Source: Adineta ricciae (Eukaryota > Rotifera > Eurotatoria > Adinetida > Adinetidae). Taken from it: a DNA stretch of 64,000 bases. Location of the stretch: contig CAJNOJ010000402.1 of assembly GCA_905250025.1 (NCBI GenBank), forward strand, positions 17,265-81,264, given 5' to 3'. This document shows positions 35,138 through 48,500 of this stretch, one piece after another. The translations under genes were made by a program, and so were the position numbers. The notes under the pieces were generated by a model, which was not told the origin of the DNA, did no database searches, and saw only the letters and a list, made by a program, of their open reading frames with translations. Position 1 is the stretch's first letter, and each line of letters begins with the position of its first letter.

Positions 35138-35727
35138 AACAATAATATTAACGAAGCATAACACTCATTTTCGTTTGATAGTCGTATACTGGTTTCAAGC
35201 CGTAACTGATAACAAGAAATTTCATGTGTTCGAAACAAAATTTGTAATCAATGTGGCATTACTGATTGAATTACATCCAGCAGCACATTAAAACACTAAC
35301 ACTACTCATAAAAAAGTTCATTAAAAATTTTAACTATTTCAATTAAAGATTTTCTTTCGTGAATTCTTCGTTTTTGGTACATATTGACAATAAAGCCGGA
35401 AGTATAACATCCAGCCGACAAAAAATCTTCATATACCCTTTTCAAAAGGAATTTCCAAATAAAGTCAAACGTTATCATCAGTTTTAAATGAAATCGTACC
35501 GTCTAATGAAATTACTTCTAACGGTTTCCGTAAATGAGAAATCCTGCTTGATGCACATAGACTAAAAATCTAGAGTTTCGAATTGTGTAGATATATTGAA
35601 GAAAAATACGATTGATGGTACAGGTACTTCACAGATCAATGAACCAGAATAACGAGTTAGCTTCGTTCGGAAAGGTTTTAAATCTTCCCATAGCGTTCAG
35701 TTTGATTAATTATTTACTGTATACATG
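35138..35727. repeat. Dispersed ~0.6-kb repeat, copy 2
   Basis: Close match to 6951-7543, including the end 'ttaattatttactgtataca'. It lies about 110 bases from the mariner end. No gene seen from here to 36464. Confidence 0.85.
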
Positions 35728-36464
35728 GGACATCGAAAAATTGTTGTTCAATTCTCCCACTAATAATCATAATTTCAATACCTACAAAAAATGAAACTTT
35801 GCATGTTCGAAATTTTTTTATCGCTTAGAAAACATTTAATTGTTTTCAGAAACTATCCTATTCTATTGTTGTTGCCAACTCCAATCAAGTTAAAATAGAA
35901 ACTTAAGAAATTGAGCAACTTCGTTTTATTTATGATTACTGTACCAGATGCATGTTCAAATGAACAATCTATTAACCAACCTAGTCGATATAACGCATTA
36001 CATGTTTTCCTATATAGGAGCAATGCAATCTACTTTATCCAATATCGCTGCAATATATAAAAATACCAACTTCATCACAATCTCCCATTTCACAGCTCAC
36101 TTTTAGGGCTTAAATTCCATAATAGCAACAAACAACAATATTTATTTGTGAACATTGATTGAATATACATTTATTCAAGCCCGGAGAGATTCAACAGCGC
36201 GATATCACACGCGCTTGTGGACTAAGAGTCTCCTTCGGAAATTGTATTGCGTTGCTCACATGTTTTCCGATACAAAAACATCTGGACATCCGTATAAGAA
36301 GTCTTCACCTAATTTCCAATCTGAGAAATCGCAGTATAGGGGCATCAGAAAATTTTTTTGAACAGTTATTTATCTTGTCAAGAGATATAAAGGCAAATTT
36401 GAATTTCCGGGAAAACGCTATAACGCATCAAATCAAAAAAATTTTGCTAAAGAGTGTTCTTGAC

Positions 36465-38441
36465 TCAATTTGGTGATTGTAAACGAAAATTGTCAAATTG
36501 TACGTAGTCCCAAGATGATCCAATTGCAGCCCATCCAGAAGAACTAGATGCATTCAATTCACATCGACCAACTGCATCACCATTAACATATCCTATTGAA
36601 TAATCTTGTAAAACAACAAGTGTCAATGTATACCAAGTGCCAGCTACAATAGAAACCATTCCAGAAGCAACTGGATTTTTAATCTGCGTATTATTAGTTA
36701 TTTGCCAGAATCCATTATTAGTTGTACTGACACTGAATACAATGCCAGGACTTCCAGTACCACAACCTCCTTGTGATACTCCTAAAGCAACGAAAGCAGT
36801 TCCATTTTTCTCAATCGTAACATCCACACTAACATTTAAAGGTTGTTTCCAACTAGAATTACCAATAATAGTATATGGATAGATTGCTTCATCGCACCAA
36901 TTAATAGTTGTTTCAGGTACCATTTGTCTCATAGTTTTACCACGAGTGCTTGCTGTATCTATGATTTCCCATGAGCCTGTCTGATCAGAAAAATATGGTG
37001 CTTCACTGGATACCTGATGTTTGTCAAAATTATCTGCATATGGTAATGGAAATGGTTGAGATGGTGGAGCTTCGTAAGCACCTTTTGTACCGTTAATTGT
37101 TGAAAGAGTATAAAGTACACCAACTGGTAATTGAATTGTAAATTCTCCACTATCTAAAGTAACGATTCCTTTGTAGGTGAAGGCTTGATCTACATCCAAT
37201 ATATTGAGATCCGTGAAGAAAACATATAATTTAGTAATATGACTAAAAGAATTGTCGAGTTGGAAAGTTGCTGTTTGATTAGTTGTATTATAGTATACCG
37301 TACTCGAATGTGCACATTGAGAACGATCACGATCCATCGTTTCGATAATGATAGTCAATTGTTGACCAGTTGGATCGGTTAAAGAGACATAACTACCACC
37401 ATTATCGAGCAATCCAACACCTGATTGATGTTTCAAAAAGGACCATCCCGCTTTGGTAAACTGTCCCCAATGTGCTGATACCCATAGAAGTCGTCCAATT
37501 TGATAATGTCCTGACCATGGTTCATTAGCACGTAGTATTCCAACACCACCCCATGGTAATCCATCATAGAATGAATTAATTAAATCCCAAGCAATAGTTG
37601 CAGTTAAATTCGCACGAACGTAATTTTGATTCAATGATCTTGCCCAACATAGAGAACCGGTATCATAATCGAGTGACATATCTTCACTTGACCATTGAAT
37701 TTTGTCAAGAGCAGCACATTCTTTTGGTATAGATGAACCAACATAATGCGCTCCAATAACATCAACGGCAGCTAACCATTCAGGATCTTTAGCTAAAGTG
37801 TCGCAAAAATCCCACCATGAATCATGACCGACAATCTTTGTTTTGAGCCCAGCTGCAGCGATTGCTGCTTTGAGTGTGAGTGTATATCCTTTGTTCCAAT
37901 CACGTTCATTCCAAATTCCTACGTAATCAATATCCAGATTGTAATATTTCTTTGCACCTAAAAGCCAATTTATAGTATATCTAACAGTACTATTAGTCCA
38001 AGGCGATTTTGTTCCTTCACCGACCCAACCAGGAAATCCCCAACTGAGAGCATATAAAGTGATGTTTGGATTTCTTCGTTTTGCTTCCACCATGGTATTC
38101 CATTCATAACCTCGTCGATAATTTTCATCATCAGCTGTATGCATATGAGAAGGTTCTGTTCCATCAGTTGATTGCACATCACCACCAATTTCAACTTTAA
38201 GTATATGTAACGAAGCACCAAACCCTGGTAAAAATAAATAATCCATTATTTGACTATACCATTTGCTTTCATAATCTGCAAGTAAACGTGTAACACAACC
38301 ACCGCCACTCAATCCACCAACACCATCGAAACGTTTACTTAATCCCGTTGCTTTACTCACAGTATATGTGAATAATGCATCCGACATTGAAAAAAGTGCT
38401 ACGAATACACTAACTATAAATACAGCTTTGACCAGTATCAT
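36465..38441 (-). CDS. GALC: Galactocerebrosidase (GH59 glycosyl hydrolase)
   Basis: An intact single-exon 658-residue protein. A signal peptide covers residues 1 to ~22 (VKAVFIVSVFVALFSMSDA), so it is lysosomal or secreted. The TIM-barrel glycosidase carries GLSGGG near 43-48, the acid/base E179 in IWNERDW and the nucleophile E253 in WSSEDMS. These match the GH59 family that removes galactose from galactosylceramide. The C-terminal part has beta-sandwich and lectin-like character, with many sequons, ending FDNFRLQSPN. Length is close to the animal enzyme (about 670-690). No introns, unlike most neighbours. The gene stands between repeats and the C/D duplications and is single-copy in the window. 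Confidence 0.94.
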   Translation of the reverse strand: MILVKAVFIVSVFVALFSMSDALFTYTVSKATGLSKRFDGVGGLSGGGCVTRLLADYESKWYSQIMDYLFLPGFGASLHILKVEIGGDVQSTDGTEPSHMHTADDENYRRGYEWNTMVEAKRRNPNITLYALSWGFPGWVGEGTKSPWTNSTVRYTINWLLGAKKYYNLDIDYVGIWNERDWNKGYTLTLKAAIAAAGLKTKIVGHDSWWDFCDTLAKDPEWLAAVDVIGAHYVGSSIPKECAALDKIQWSSEDMSLDYDTGSLCWARSLNQNYVRANLTATIAWDLINSFYDGLPWGGVGILRANEPWSGHYQIGRLLWVSAHWGQFTKAGWSFLKHQSGVGLLDNGGSYVSLTDPTGQQLTIIIETMDRDRSQCAHSSTVYYNTTNQTATFQLDNSFSHITKLYVFFTDLNILDVDQAFTYKGIVTLDSGEFTIQLPVGVLYTLSTINGTKGAYEAPPSQPFPLPYADNFDKHQVSSEAPYFSDQTGSWEIIDTASTRGKTMRQMVPETTINWCDEAIYPYTIIGNSSWKQPLNVSVDVTIEKNGTAFVALGVSQGGCGTGSPGIVFSVSTTNNGFWQITNNTQIKNPVASGMVSIVAGTWYTLTLVVLQDYSIGYVNGDAVGRCELNASSSSGWAAIGSSWDYVQFDNFRLQSPN

Positions 38442-39904
38442 TATCGTTGTTAATCTTTTTGAAAATATTCACTAAAATATACATCAAGTATTACCGGCAA
38501 AACTACTGTTACTTCTTACCTGTGATATCAAATATGAATACTTTATACAACGAATGAATTATTTAAATATAGAACTCGAAAAACATGAGTTGAAGGATAA
38601 TATTGAGATAAATGTTTCATTACTGATAACAGGTACTAAGAACGGCACACAGTCTTGTGCGTACCTTTTTTTCCACATTTCAAAAAAGAAATGTAAGGAT
38701 ATAACAACGATAAACTATTATCGTTATATAATTTTGCATCTAAATCATATTTCAAGCCTTTTTAAAAGTTGAAAATTTTTACTTTCAATTATTATCACGT
38801 CCTTTTTCATTTTGATAACAATACGATCTGTCAACATTTTCTAAAATAATTCAAAATAAAAGTTATCGAATAGAAAAGAATTTTTCTGTCTTTCGAGGTT
38901 TTTCACATAGAATCGTACGAGACCATACATGGGTATAGAGAAACGATTCATGTGCTTAACGCGAGTTTTTGTTGTCGATATATTAATCGTTTTAATGATA
39001 ATGTATTTGGAAATCAATTTGATTGAATACACAATTCTGTCGCCAGTAACAAACATTGGCAATGAACTATGTTGACCCATCGAATTTAATAAATGACTAT
39101 TCACCTGCCGAGGATTCAAACTTTACCTTTAACCATCATCCCACAAGGTGTTAATAGTTCTACGATGTTGTGCAACTGTATAGAGTTCTCTTTTTGTTTG
39201 ATGAAAGTCTAAACAATTCTAGTTATGAATAGAAATATCAACGTCCATATAATTCCTTGATTCGCACTTTGTATACATATACACTTCTAAGATATAATCA
39301 TACGTGTTTATCAAATGCCTAAGGAAATCAAAGATCAAACTATCGCATAGACAAGATTAACATTTGCCAAATTCATCATTCTTAAAAAGCTCATCCCGTA
39401 ACTAAAGGGTTAAATTTCTTTTTAAAGATTGCAACTAGAATTATCATTGTACAAACAGATCTAATAATAACATAAATTCAGTAAAGAAAAGACGATTTGA
39501 ATTGACATTTCTATATGGTGATGTATATTTATTCTTTATGGTCTTTCAATAATAATTTTTATTATTGCAAGAGGAATTGAATTTGGTAATGATAAAACAC
39601 CAAAATGGTCAACATCTGTTCTTACAGAATTTTTTGAATCGATTTTTTTAAACTCAACCAATCAAAGTAATTGTTTTGATATTTAAAGATCATTTGTCTG
39701 TCAATATTCTTTGCATTTTTTTATCGAAATTCAACGAATGATTAAAAAGCAATAGGTTTAATAACTTTTATGAGATCAAAGATGGATAATCCACTTGTTG
39801 ATGGTTACGTCGAATTCACATGATTGAATAAAGAAAAAGAAAGGTGGTATTAGAAGTGTTTCTTCCTCGTCGTAATTTGAATATGATGCTACATCACGGC
39901 CTTA
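38442..39904. other. Intergenic, no gene recognised
   Basis: Upstream region of the GALC gene. AT-rich, short random frames only; no repeat or transposon end identified. Confidence 0.55.
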
Positions 39905-40073
39905 GTGCATCAGAGCTATCTATTCGTCACTACTATGTAATTGAGGAAAGTTTTAGAATGAGGTGACAATTTGCATGGCGCGTACTCTGCAATATAGAAA
40001 GGCTAATTTACTTAGTAAAACAAGATTGGAGTCGCTATAGAGATTATTTCTAAATAATCGTTTAGCGGCTCCG

Positions 40074-40604
40074 CTACAGTCTTTCGATTCTCTTTAACAA
40101 CTTGTAACTACCTGTTTCTGCTTCTGTAGTTGGGTTAGTGCTGCTTATTGCCGATGCAATTCTCTGTTGTAGGGACGTGCATTTGCTGAGAGCATAAGTC
40201 ACTCCAGCAGAGATTGTAACTATGGCAACTGTCTTCATCGTGGCTATTGATCTAAAGGCAAATATATTCGAAGCCTCGTGAGATATCGCATAACAACTCT
40301 TCGTACGCTTGCGAAGCAGCAGCAGCACCTTGAACGACCGTATTTACAGTAGTTTGATTATGAGACTGTTGTGTTTCAGAGATTGGATGGACTTCACCAC
40401 TTTGAAACCATTGGCGTCCCCTCTGAAACTTGTTCTTCGCATTGTTGACACTGCGTCGTATCCATTTTTTATCTTGTCATATTTTTTCTTTATAGCCGTT
40501 GTTTTATCACAAAGTTGTTTCATCCTTCCAGTATTACTAAGAGTAGCACCGCACTTCGGTTCATCTTCCTCTTCCATAGGTTCATTAGTAGATTTCGAAC
40601 TCAT
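40074..40604 (-). CDS. Hypothetical gene, frame uncertain
   Basis: Three overlapping minus-strand frames each read like protein in turn. The 5' part is acidic then basic (MSSKSTNEPMEEEDEPKCG… to KKKYDKIK), the middle is Gln/Ala-rich (TVVQGAAAASQAYEELLCDI), and the 3' part is a short hydrophobic segment (VAIVTISAGVTYALS) ending KRIERL. No splice sites join them cleanly, so this is either a frameshifted gene or misread non-coding DNA. A truncated relative is at 22200-22470. Confidence 0.3.
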
Positions 40605-42521
40605 TGCTATCAACAGTTCATATCTGAATGAAACATATCCGCAATCAAAAAGTTGCGTTATACTTTATCCGACGCAGCGAGAGAGAAAAAGACATGATAT
40701 AGACGGAAAGTGCCATAACATGCTCACGCTCAAATGCATTACAGAGCACGTTCGATACAGTATTTGTAGAATGCGGTAGGTGTTTTACATTAATACTTAA
40801 AAGTATCAATAGACTTGTTTTGAGAGAGTAGCTTTTTAGGCTTCAAATAAGACCGTGCTAAAGTTCAATATTTTATAGCCAATTTTTCGTCATACCATCG
40901 GGAATATATAAGTAAGAACACAATTTTACACGTCAAATCTCGCCGTAGATACTCATTCGTTTTGTATAACTTAGCATCATATCAATAACTATGGAGAATA
41001 CAAATGTTATGAGAATAAACGCTTTGTATACATTACGAACTTCGATCGATGTACATGGATCAACGAAAATTTTTCAGATTGGCTTGACAAAACATTTAAA
41101 GCAGCAACTTGTTTATCAAAGAAGTTGACTTGAACTGGAAAATAACGATTTTTTCAACAAAGTCTTTAGGTTAATCTTGAATCTCCACTAACTGCACAAG
41201 CTATCAAAAACGATGATGATATATGATTGTTAAATAAATAAATCAGGAGAACAGGTTGCGTTTACGTTGCTTATACTGACGCAGCAAAATCTTAAACATA
41301 TCAAACCACACTGATTCCAATGTCATCTGGAATCTCTGTCGTACGAATTAATCGTTTAAATTAAAAAGATGATACAAATTTTCTTTCTCCACTTAATCAA
41401 TGACATGAAAATACTTATAGACGAATACTCTTCTTGTAATTCCTATAGAAATATCATGACAAAAAAAAACAGCTAAAGATGATTCATACTGAAATCTTTC
41501 TAGTCACCATCCTTTTTTGATCGCTGACCAACGAACATAAAGACAAAAAAATACTACAACTTATAATGAAAACAGTAGAGTAAGTATGCTAGTAATAAAC
41601 GAAAACATATGTCCATTATTGATTTCTGTGGATAACCTACCTCATCCGTGATGAACGCTTTAGTAAATTACTTAAGACAGTGTCCGAGACTAGATTTAGT
41701 CATTCCATTGATGCAGAAGTCAATATTTTTGCTATTTCCTTCTATTCCTTAATCTAAAACAAGAAAAATGTCATTCAACGACAAAAAACTTGAGAAATGA
41801 AGTGCAGTGAAGCGGTAAGTAGGATGCTGGTATTTCAAATGCTACATTTCGTAGATGGAATTTTGCCTTTGCTCCTTTAAGAAGTATCCACACTCGTTTT
41901 GCGTATGTCAATAAAAACCAAGTTATATCAAAAGTGCTCCTATTGTATACATCAAAACGTGTACCATCTTGAACAGAATCGATGATACACACGGAAATCG
42001 ATCAGACAAAATTGTACACTAATCACTCTCAATATATAAAATATGAATTCATAGCACACGAAATATCTAGGATATGCATTTATGCATAGGAAATAAATTA
42101 ATTCCTCAGTCCAGAAAAAATTAATTTGAATCTCAAAGTGTAGTTACCAATGAACTACACTCATTAGAAGTCCTGGATATCAATTCTTATAAGAAACTAC
42201 TAGTTGTGACTCTCAGAATGTAAACATCTTCTCTCATTTATGTTGGCACTATGGTCTGTTCATGGCACATTTTCGAGATGTTGAAACCATTTAAAGAGTG
42301 TAACTATTTTTCTTTTACTTCTGCACTCACATCCTTTTGTCTTCATTTTGAAAGATAACATCTTTATTCTCTTTTTCTATCTTGCACTGATACGTGTGTG
42401 AAATGTGGAGCAAAGCTGAGTAAATAGACACATTCGTTAGAAAAATTTAACAGAGATAAGAAAAGCAACAAAGTATTCTGACAGATTTTTCTCGTCATTT
42501 CGAGTGTTTATAGTCAGAAAA

Positions 42522-43497
42522 ATGAAATCGTTCTTCATCTTGTTAATCACCACCAGTTTGCTTCTTCAAACTGATGCATACGCTAGTATGCGTTCTAAAA
42601 AGAAAACGGCACCAATTGGTCCAACATGTACTCAAGGTGGTCACAATCCGTTACCTCCATCTGGAGTATGTCCTCAATCAAATACCACGTTTGTTTTCCC
42701 AGGTTGATTATATTCCCAGAACTCTCAATTATTTTCATATTTTGTGTTATATTTAAGGTATGCACGATGTTCCTGCCAGTCAAGCGGCTGTTCACCGTTG
42801 GGCGCCGTGGTTTAGTGTCGAGTGGGTATTCTATTATGTTTTCGACCCAGACAATATTCCACCTTATTTTCCTGTGCCTCAAGGAAATTTCACATTTACT
42901 AACGGGCGAACTTATTTCGATGATACAACTGAGCGAGGTAGATGTATGAGAGAAGTATATGATACACGATGTATTCCGATCTTTTTCACGGATGTTTTAT
43001 CAACAAACAATAATTATTCTTGTGATTTTCTCAATATTGCTTCAACACAAACAGCTTATTTAATCTTGCATGAAGATCGACCTAAAGGCGCCCCAGAATG
43101 TTGCATTATTGGTCAACCATTTCATCCACCATCCAGAAATTTTTCCGATAATTTATATATTAAAAAAGCTTCAACCATTGAAGTAAATCGAGTAAAAGAA
43201 TTGGATCTTTTGTTATATGTCTCTCTTCTTTAGGGTATTGATATCGATTGGAATGGTTTAACATTAGAAGATGCTGGCCTATTTCTTTATGGTTTTTATA
43301 ATAAAACAACAGTCATTCCTCATGATCCAATTCCTGCTTCACGTCCTTATGTATTTTATATGATGGGTGCGCCACAAATAGCAACATGGATGTATCAGAA
43401 GTTTGGCGATTGGGATCCGATTAGTAAACCAGATCCACGTGTTTGGGAAATTCCTGAATCATGTCGGCAAGCAACTGTGTGTCCAGGATGGAGTTAA
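42522..43497 (+). CDS. Secreted protein of unknown family (copy D)
   Basis: Exons 42522-42702, 42758-43182 and 43234-43497 give 289 residues, the same length as copy C. Protein differences are few (for example N/S, K/Q and A/D changes near the N-terminus and in exon 2). Signal peptide, cysteines and sequons are all kept. The conserved splice sites and lack of lesions, while neighbouring copies decay, point to a functional gene in both blocks. Confidence 0.82.
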
Positions 43498-43619
43498 AAC
43501 TGGCATAAAATTCTTTTCAAACTGTTTTATTCTTTCCTTTTAAATACGCAATTTAATCGAGCATAATAAACAATCGTGAAAGGATGCGCGAGTCAATGAT
43601 TGTGGCAACTGAGTATACT

Positions 43620-44260
43620 CACCCACTCTCGATCTGTATTTGTTTGATTAAGTTACGATTAAATCGATATTCTTTGAAAATGTAAAAATAACGTATAAAG
43701 ATAGTTATCATGAGTTGTAACAATTCCATTGTGATCGAGCGAAAACGATTCTTTCGTGATCTCAATTGACACGAAATATAGAAATGAAAGTGCTTTAATC
43801 GTTGCATTAGTTGCAGCAATTTCTGTTGAAGTTGAGTGTCATTCATCGATAAGGAAGAACGTTAGAGGGGAATATCAGATGGTTCTGTCGATGCTCTATT
43901 AGCTTTACTTGGGTAAACTCCAGTTACAATTAGATCCAAACTTTTTAAATTAGGACAATATTGAAGAATAAAAAAACTGATTGTTTCAAGTTTTCATAAT
44001 TTTAAGGATAAATTTTGCAAATGAGGACTTATATCCGTTCCGGAGATATGATCCACTGTTTGAAAAGATGGGAATTTTGCGGATGAACAGAATAGTGGTG
44101 TAAACGCTGTTCCTTCAATGATGTAATCAGCTCGATTGTAAATTATCCATTGTTAGAATTAATTGAAAAAGTTGCTGAAAAAATCTAAATAACTTCTTCG
44201 AACATGAATATTACTCATCAAATAATTATAACGAAATATAATCTCATTCTATCGTTTGTT
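43620..44260 (-). pseudogene. Decayed copy of the gene at 25057
   Basis: Alignable to 25057-25653 but broken by several indels; only the MNDTQLQQKLLQLMQRLKHF stretch keeps a usable frame. About 215 bases present in C (24740-24960) are absent. Confidence 0.6.
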
Positions 44261-44598
44261 CAACGAGGAAAATGAATAAATCAAATCATTTGACGATAAA
44301 TAACTACATATTGTCAGAAATGATTTCATTGGAGAGATGTTCAAAACGTGTTGCCTCATAGTCATATTCACAGTTGTTCTACAGAAAAACCGCGTTTCTT
44401 CGGTCAGATTTCTTTATCATGAGAAAATAGATGGGCACAGAACACCAAAAAAAAATGAAGTTGCTCATTCTGTTGCATATCAAAGTGAGTGCAACTATAA
44501 AACCAGGATGACAGACATTTGGAGCAAAAATTGACCCCAGAGTGAATTTCGCTAAGTTCAAATATTAGATGGCCGGAGGTTCATCGCGACTCGATTTA

Positions 44599-45531
44599 TT
44601 AACGGTTAGTAAATGTCGTACTTAATCCAATAAGATTTCTTCGTCTGGAAAAATTTTTTTTCAAAGAATCTTTCAATGGTTCGGTGAAATAGAATAAAGT
44701 CGCAATAAGTACTGGATACGGTAGTACGACGAATATATGTGAAATTCGATAATGATACAATGGAATATTTGTAAAAAATGATGTAACTATAAATGTTACA
44801 TATGGGACACCGAAGATCAAAAGCATTGACACCAATATCACAATTTGCTTCACCATCTTTAATTCCCGTTGTGCACGAGAGAAGACATTCGCAGCTGTTG
44901 CAACATTGTTTATCGATTTGGCGTACAATATTAATCGAAAATAGAGAAATATAATGATCACTACAGGCACATTATACGTGCAAGATGATATCCAGATGAC
45001 ACCAAAATTGAAGCTAAATAAGATTTCGCAATTTTGATTGTAAACATTGTAAACAATGTAACCCGCCAATAATGGAATTAAAGGAAATAATAGACAAAAT
45101 ACGAAGGATATACATATAAGAAACAATTGTGTTCGAATCGATTGCCAAAATAAATGAGTCGGATGAACAGCTGTCATGTATCGATGAAATGTTTGTAATG
45201 TAAATGAATGTATCATCATAGCACATGATGCAGGAGTAAAGTAACCTCGAAATAGGCACATCGAATTGTAATATTGTAGTTGTTTAAGATCATTTTCTAA
45301 TCGAAAGATGTACACCCAAGTCATGTTGATACTTGTAAGAAGTTGTGCAAAACATGTATAAGCAATAAACATCATCTGTAAGGTATGACAGGCTTTGTCG
45401 AAAATGATAACAATTAGAAAAATACAATCGGAAATTATGGTGAGAATAAGAGCAAACATTGGGATGATATCTAATGGGATAAACCATGATTCGATAACGA
45501 CTGGAGTTAAAGTATTATTGAGTTCAGTCAT
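44599..45531 (-). CDS. Orphan class A 7TM receptor (copy D)
   Basis: 310 residues, collinear with 25999-26931. C92, C168 and HRY are kept; changes are mostly conservative (helix 1, the loop-3 end VATAANVFSRAQ, and the tail KKNFSRRRN). Intact like copy C. Confidence 0.85.
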   Translation of the reverse strand: MTELNNTLTPVVIESWFIPLDIIPMFALILTIISDCIFLIVIIFDKACHTLQMMFIAYTCFAQLLTSINMTWVYIFRLENDLKQLQYYNSMCLFRGYFTPASCAMMIHSFTLQTFHRYMTAVHPTHLFWQSIRTQLFLICISFVFCLLFPLIPLLAGYIVYNVYNQNCEILFSFNFGVIWISSCTYNVPVVIIIFLYFRLILYAKSINNVATAANVFSRAQRELKMVKQIVILVSMLLIFGVPYVTFIVTSFFTNIPLYHYRISHIFVVLPYPVLIATLFYFTEPLKDSLKKNFSRRRNLIGLSTTFTNR

Positions 45532-48500
45532 TACTAATTCTTCTACCGATATGTTGGCATTGAAATTTTGTCTTTCGAATAAAAAGAGTGGACTTGAATA
45601 ACTTCATTAATATTTTCACACGAAGATGATTCTCCTTCCTTCGTTAAGAATCTTTTCATCATAGGAAAAGAAAAAGAAAGAAGCTATGTGACGTCAAAAC
45701 TACTTTACTCGGCAAACCTAATATCTCTGACAAATGTGTTGTCTAATAACTCATCTAGAGGGTGAGAGTGTGTCAATATGTCTTCGCCTGGTATATTCGT
45801 TCAAATGAGCTGTGCGCAGGATGACTTAGAGGCACATTAAATGAAGTAATTCGTGTTCAAGGATTTTTAATTTAAATATTTTGATCGGATTGAAAAAGAA
45901 TTATTTAAATTGCAAAACAAAACAATGATGAAAAGAAAAGTAATGAAATCGAAAGAATTTTTATCGTTAAGGGCAAAAACTTTTCTTATCACCATCATAA
46001 ATCTAATTTTTATTATTAAGACAAATAGAAAGAGCATTTTATCCCTCGAAAGATTTCAATCGTTCTAAGTTGATTTTGGCGAAAAGAAAAGTTTTACATC
46101 AGTTTCCTTATTCTGCGTGCGTTTCTGAAAAAAATATCATTATTTTGTAGATTTTCACTTCGTTTTATCGTTGAATTATTTGAGAATTTGCAAAATGAAT
46201 CTTTTTGGTGACATTGAATGTTTGACTAAAAGACTTCTGACAATTTATGATTGTCACATTGAGAAGTCAAACTGTTCGGTGTAGCGTTCCGAACGACACT
46301 GGAAAGAAAATGAAGTTATTCCCAAATTTGAACGCGTGAATTAAATCGCAGAAGGATATGAAGATGAAGAGAAATTAAATCAGTAACTTTTATATCCTGA
46401 GGAAATTTGTGTTGATAAAAATCAAACTGTTTTTATTGCGGATTTCGTAACTGATTGAAGTATTCGATGGAAATAGAATGAAGAGAAAGGAACAATTGTT
46501 GTAGAGGCGAATGAAAGAAAAAGACTTTTTTTTCATTCTATTTTCTTTCTTGCTATTTTTCTTATAAATTGATTTAAATCGCTGGTTCGTATACAGTGAA
46601 TCCGTGAGCTTTTATCACCATTGAAGCAGGTGAAAAACTATGTTCGTTAAATATTAATAGCAAAATCGTATTTAAGAAATTGGATAACAACTGCTTCTCG
46701 CCTATAAGATGCACATACAACGAAGCCTGACTTAGTGATCTAATCTGATATTCTCATGAAACTGTTGAGAGAAAAAAGTTACCAGATGGTTTATGGGTTT
46801 CATTTTGATTCTTTGAATCTTCGATTGTGGTCATATATTTAAATTTGATTATGAGAGTTATGCAGATGTGCGTCAACTGATGTCAAATAGAACAATACAT
46901 CTGCTGGAAATATTCATTTTGTTAACGTAAGTAATGAGATTTAGCTTTTCTCAAAACGGAACAAACTACAGATCGTTCATTTTAAAAAAATCCTGTGAAA
47001 ACGCTTTCACTACGTACATTTGGTTTTTTTTCCTACGAAGAAATGTTACCTACGACGTGTTTCTTCTATCTTATTTTGATTTCCAAGCTATTGGCTGCAC
47101 CACAAATCAATCTGGATTTTACAATAAATGAAAAAGAATACAATGATGCAAATGGTAGCAGATATAACTGTTTTCGACTTGCTTCGAATATGAATTATGT
47201 AAATAACACTCGACACATCTCTACTTATTGTCTGAGTGAATCATCATTGAAATTTCATATTGACAATGATCGCTCATCACAAACGTTTTCCTTCGCTGAC
47301 CTTGCAAGACTAAATATTACCAGTGAAGATTTATATATCTGGTCCACACCACTCGATATTATTGAACAATATCAAATCTATTTAGAAACAAATGATTTAT
47401 CTTTGTCGAAACAATTCTTTTATAATTGCACATTACCAAGATTCGGATCGATGTGTCAGTATGAATTCTATTATTATCACGAAAATTATTCATCCTTGTA
47501 CGAAATGATTCGTGGTTATTATAAAATCAATTCTGTTATTCCAGATAATCTCACTTGTTATATGCATCTAAAATGTCATCGAGGTTATCCACCGATATGT
47601 TTAGATTGGACGGAAATTTGTGATGGAAAAGTTGATTGTTTGGATGGCAATGCTGACGAAGAACATTGTTGGCAACTTGAATTTAATGAATGTCAACCGA
47701 ACGAATATGTATGTGATATTGGACAATGTATACCGAATGAATTTGTTCGAGATGATCAACACGATTTTGATTGTATCGATCGATCAGATGAGAAAGCACC
47801 AAATCTTAAGAGCCTATTGCAAATGAACACATACGAACCTACATTTGGGTCTGAAGATTTTCGATGTGAAGGTGAATTTCTATCTCGATCTTGTGTAATT
47901 TATCGTCATACTGTAATGTCCGAATTGATGTTTCCAGTCAAAGATAGTTCCATTTCAAGTGAATGCTGGTTAGCTTTTCAATGTTATTTAGCTTTTCCAA
48001 ATCGAATCCATCCCGGAAAGCAGCACGATCTTAGAAAATGCATATCTACAATAAAAGAGACTTGTCCAGATGTTCTCTACGTTCCAAATATTCCAATCTT
48101 TTTTGGACACGTTTATACAGCCTATAGAACCAATCGTACAGAGTTTGTCAACGATTACACTTTACCGTATTTATGTTCAAACAAGCCTTTTCATTTTCAA
48201 TCGCCCAATATTGTATCAGGTGCGTCGATTAAAAACACAACATGTTTCAAAATTCGTCGCTTCACCGAGGAAATGCCAATTTATTTGTTTGGCTGGTTGT
48301 CTCGCTATTATATGCCCTTAACTAACATGTATAGGCAACTTGAAGAAACAAATCCCATAATAAATTTTCCTGTGAATCGATGTAATGAAGCGAACATCTA
48401 CCAATGTTCGAATTCATCGAAATGTATTTCATTTCATCGTTTAATGAATAGTATCTTCGATTGTCCTTATCACGATGATGAGAATATCTATGAAGATACA

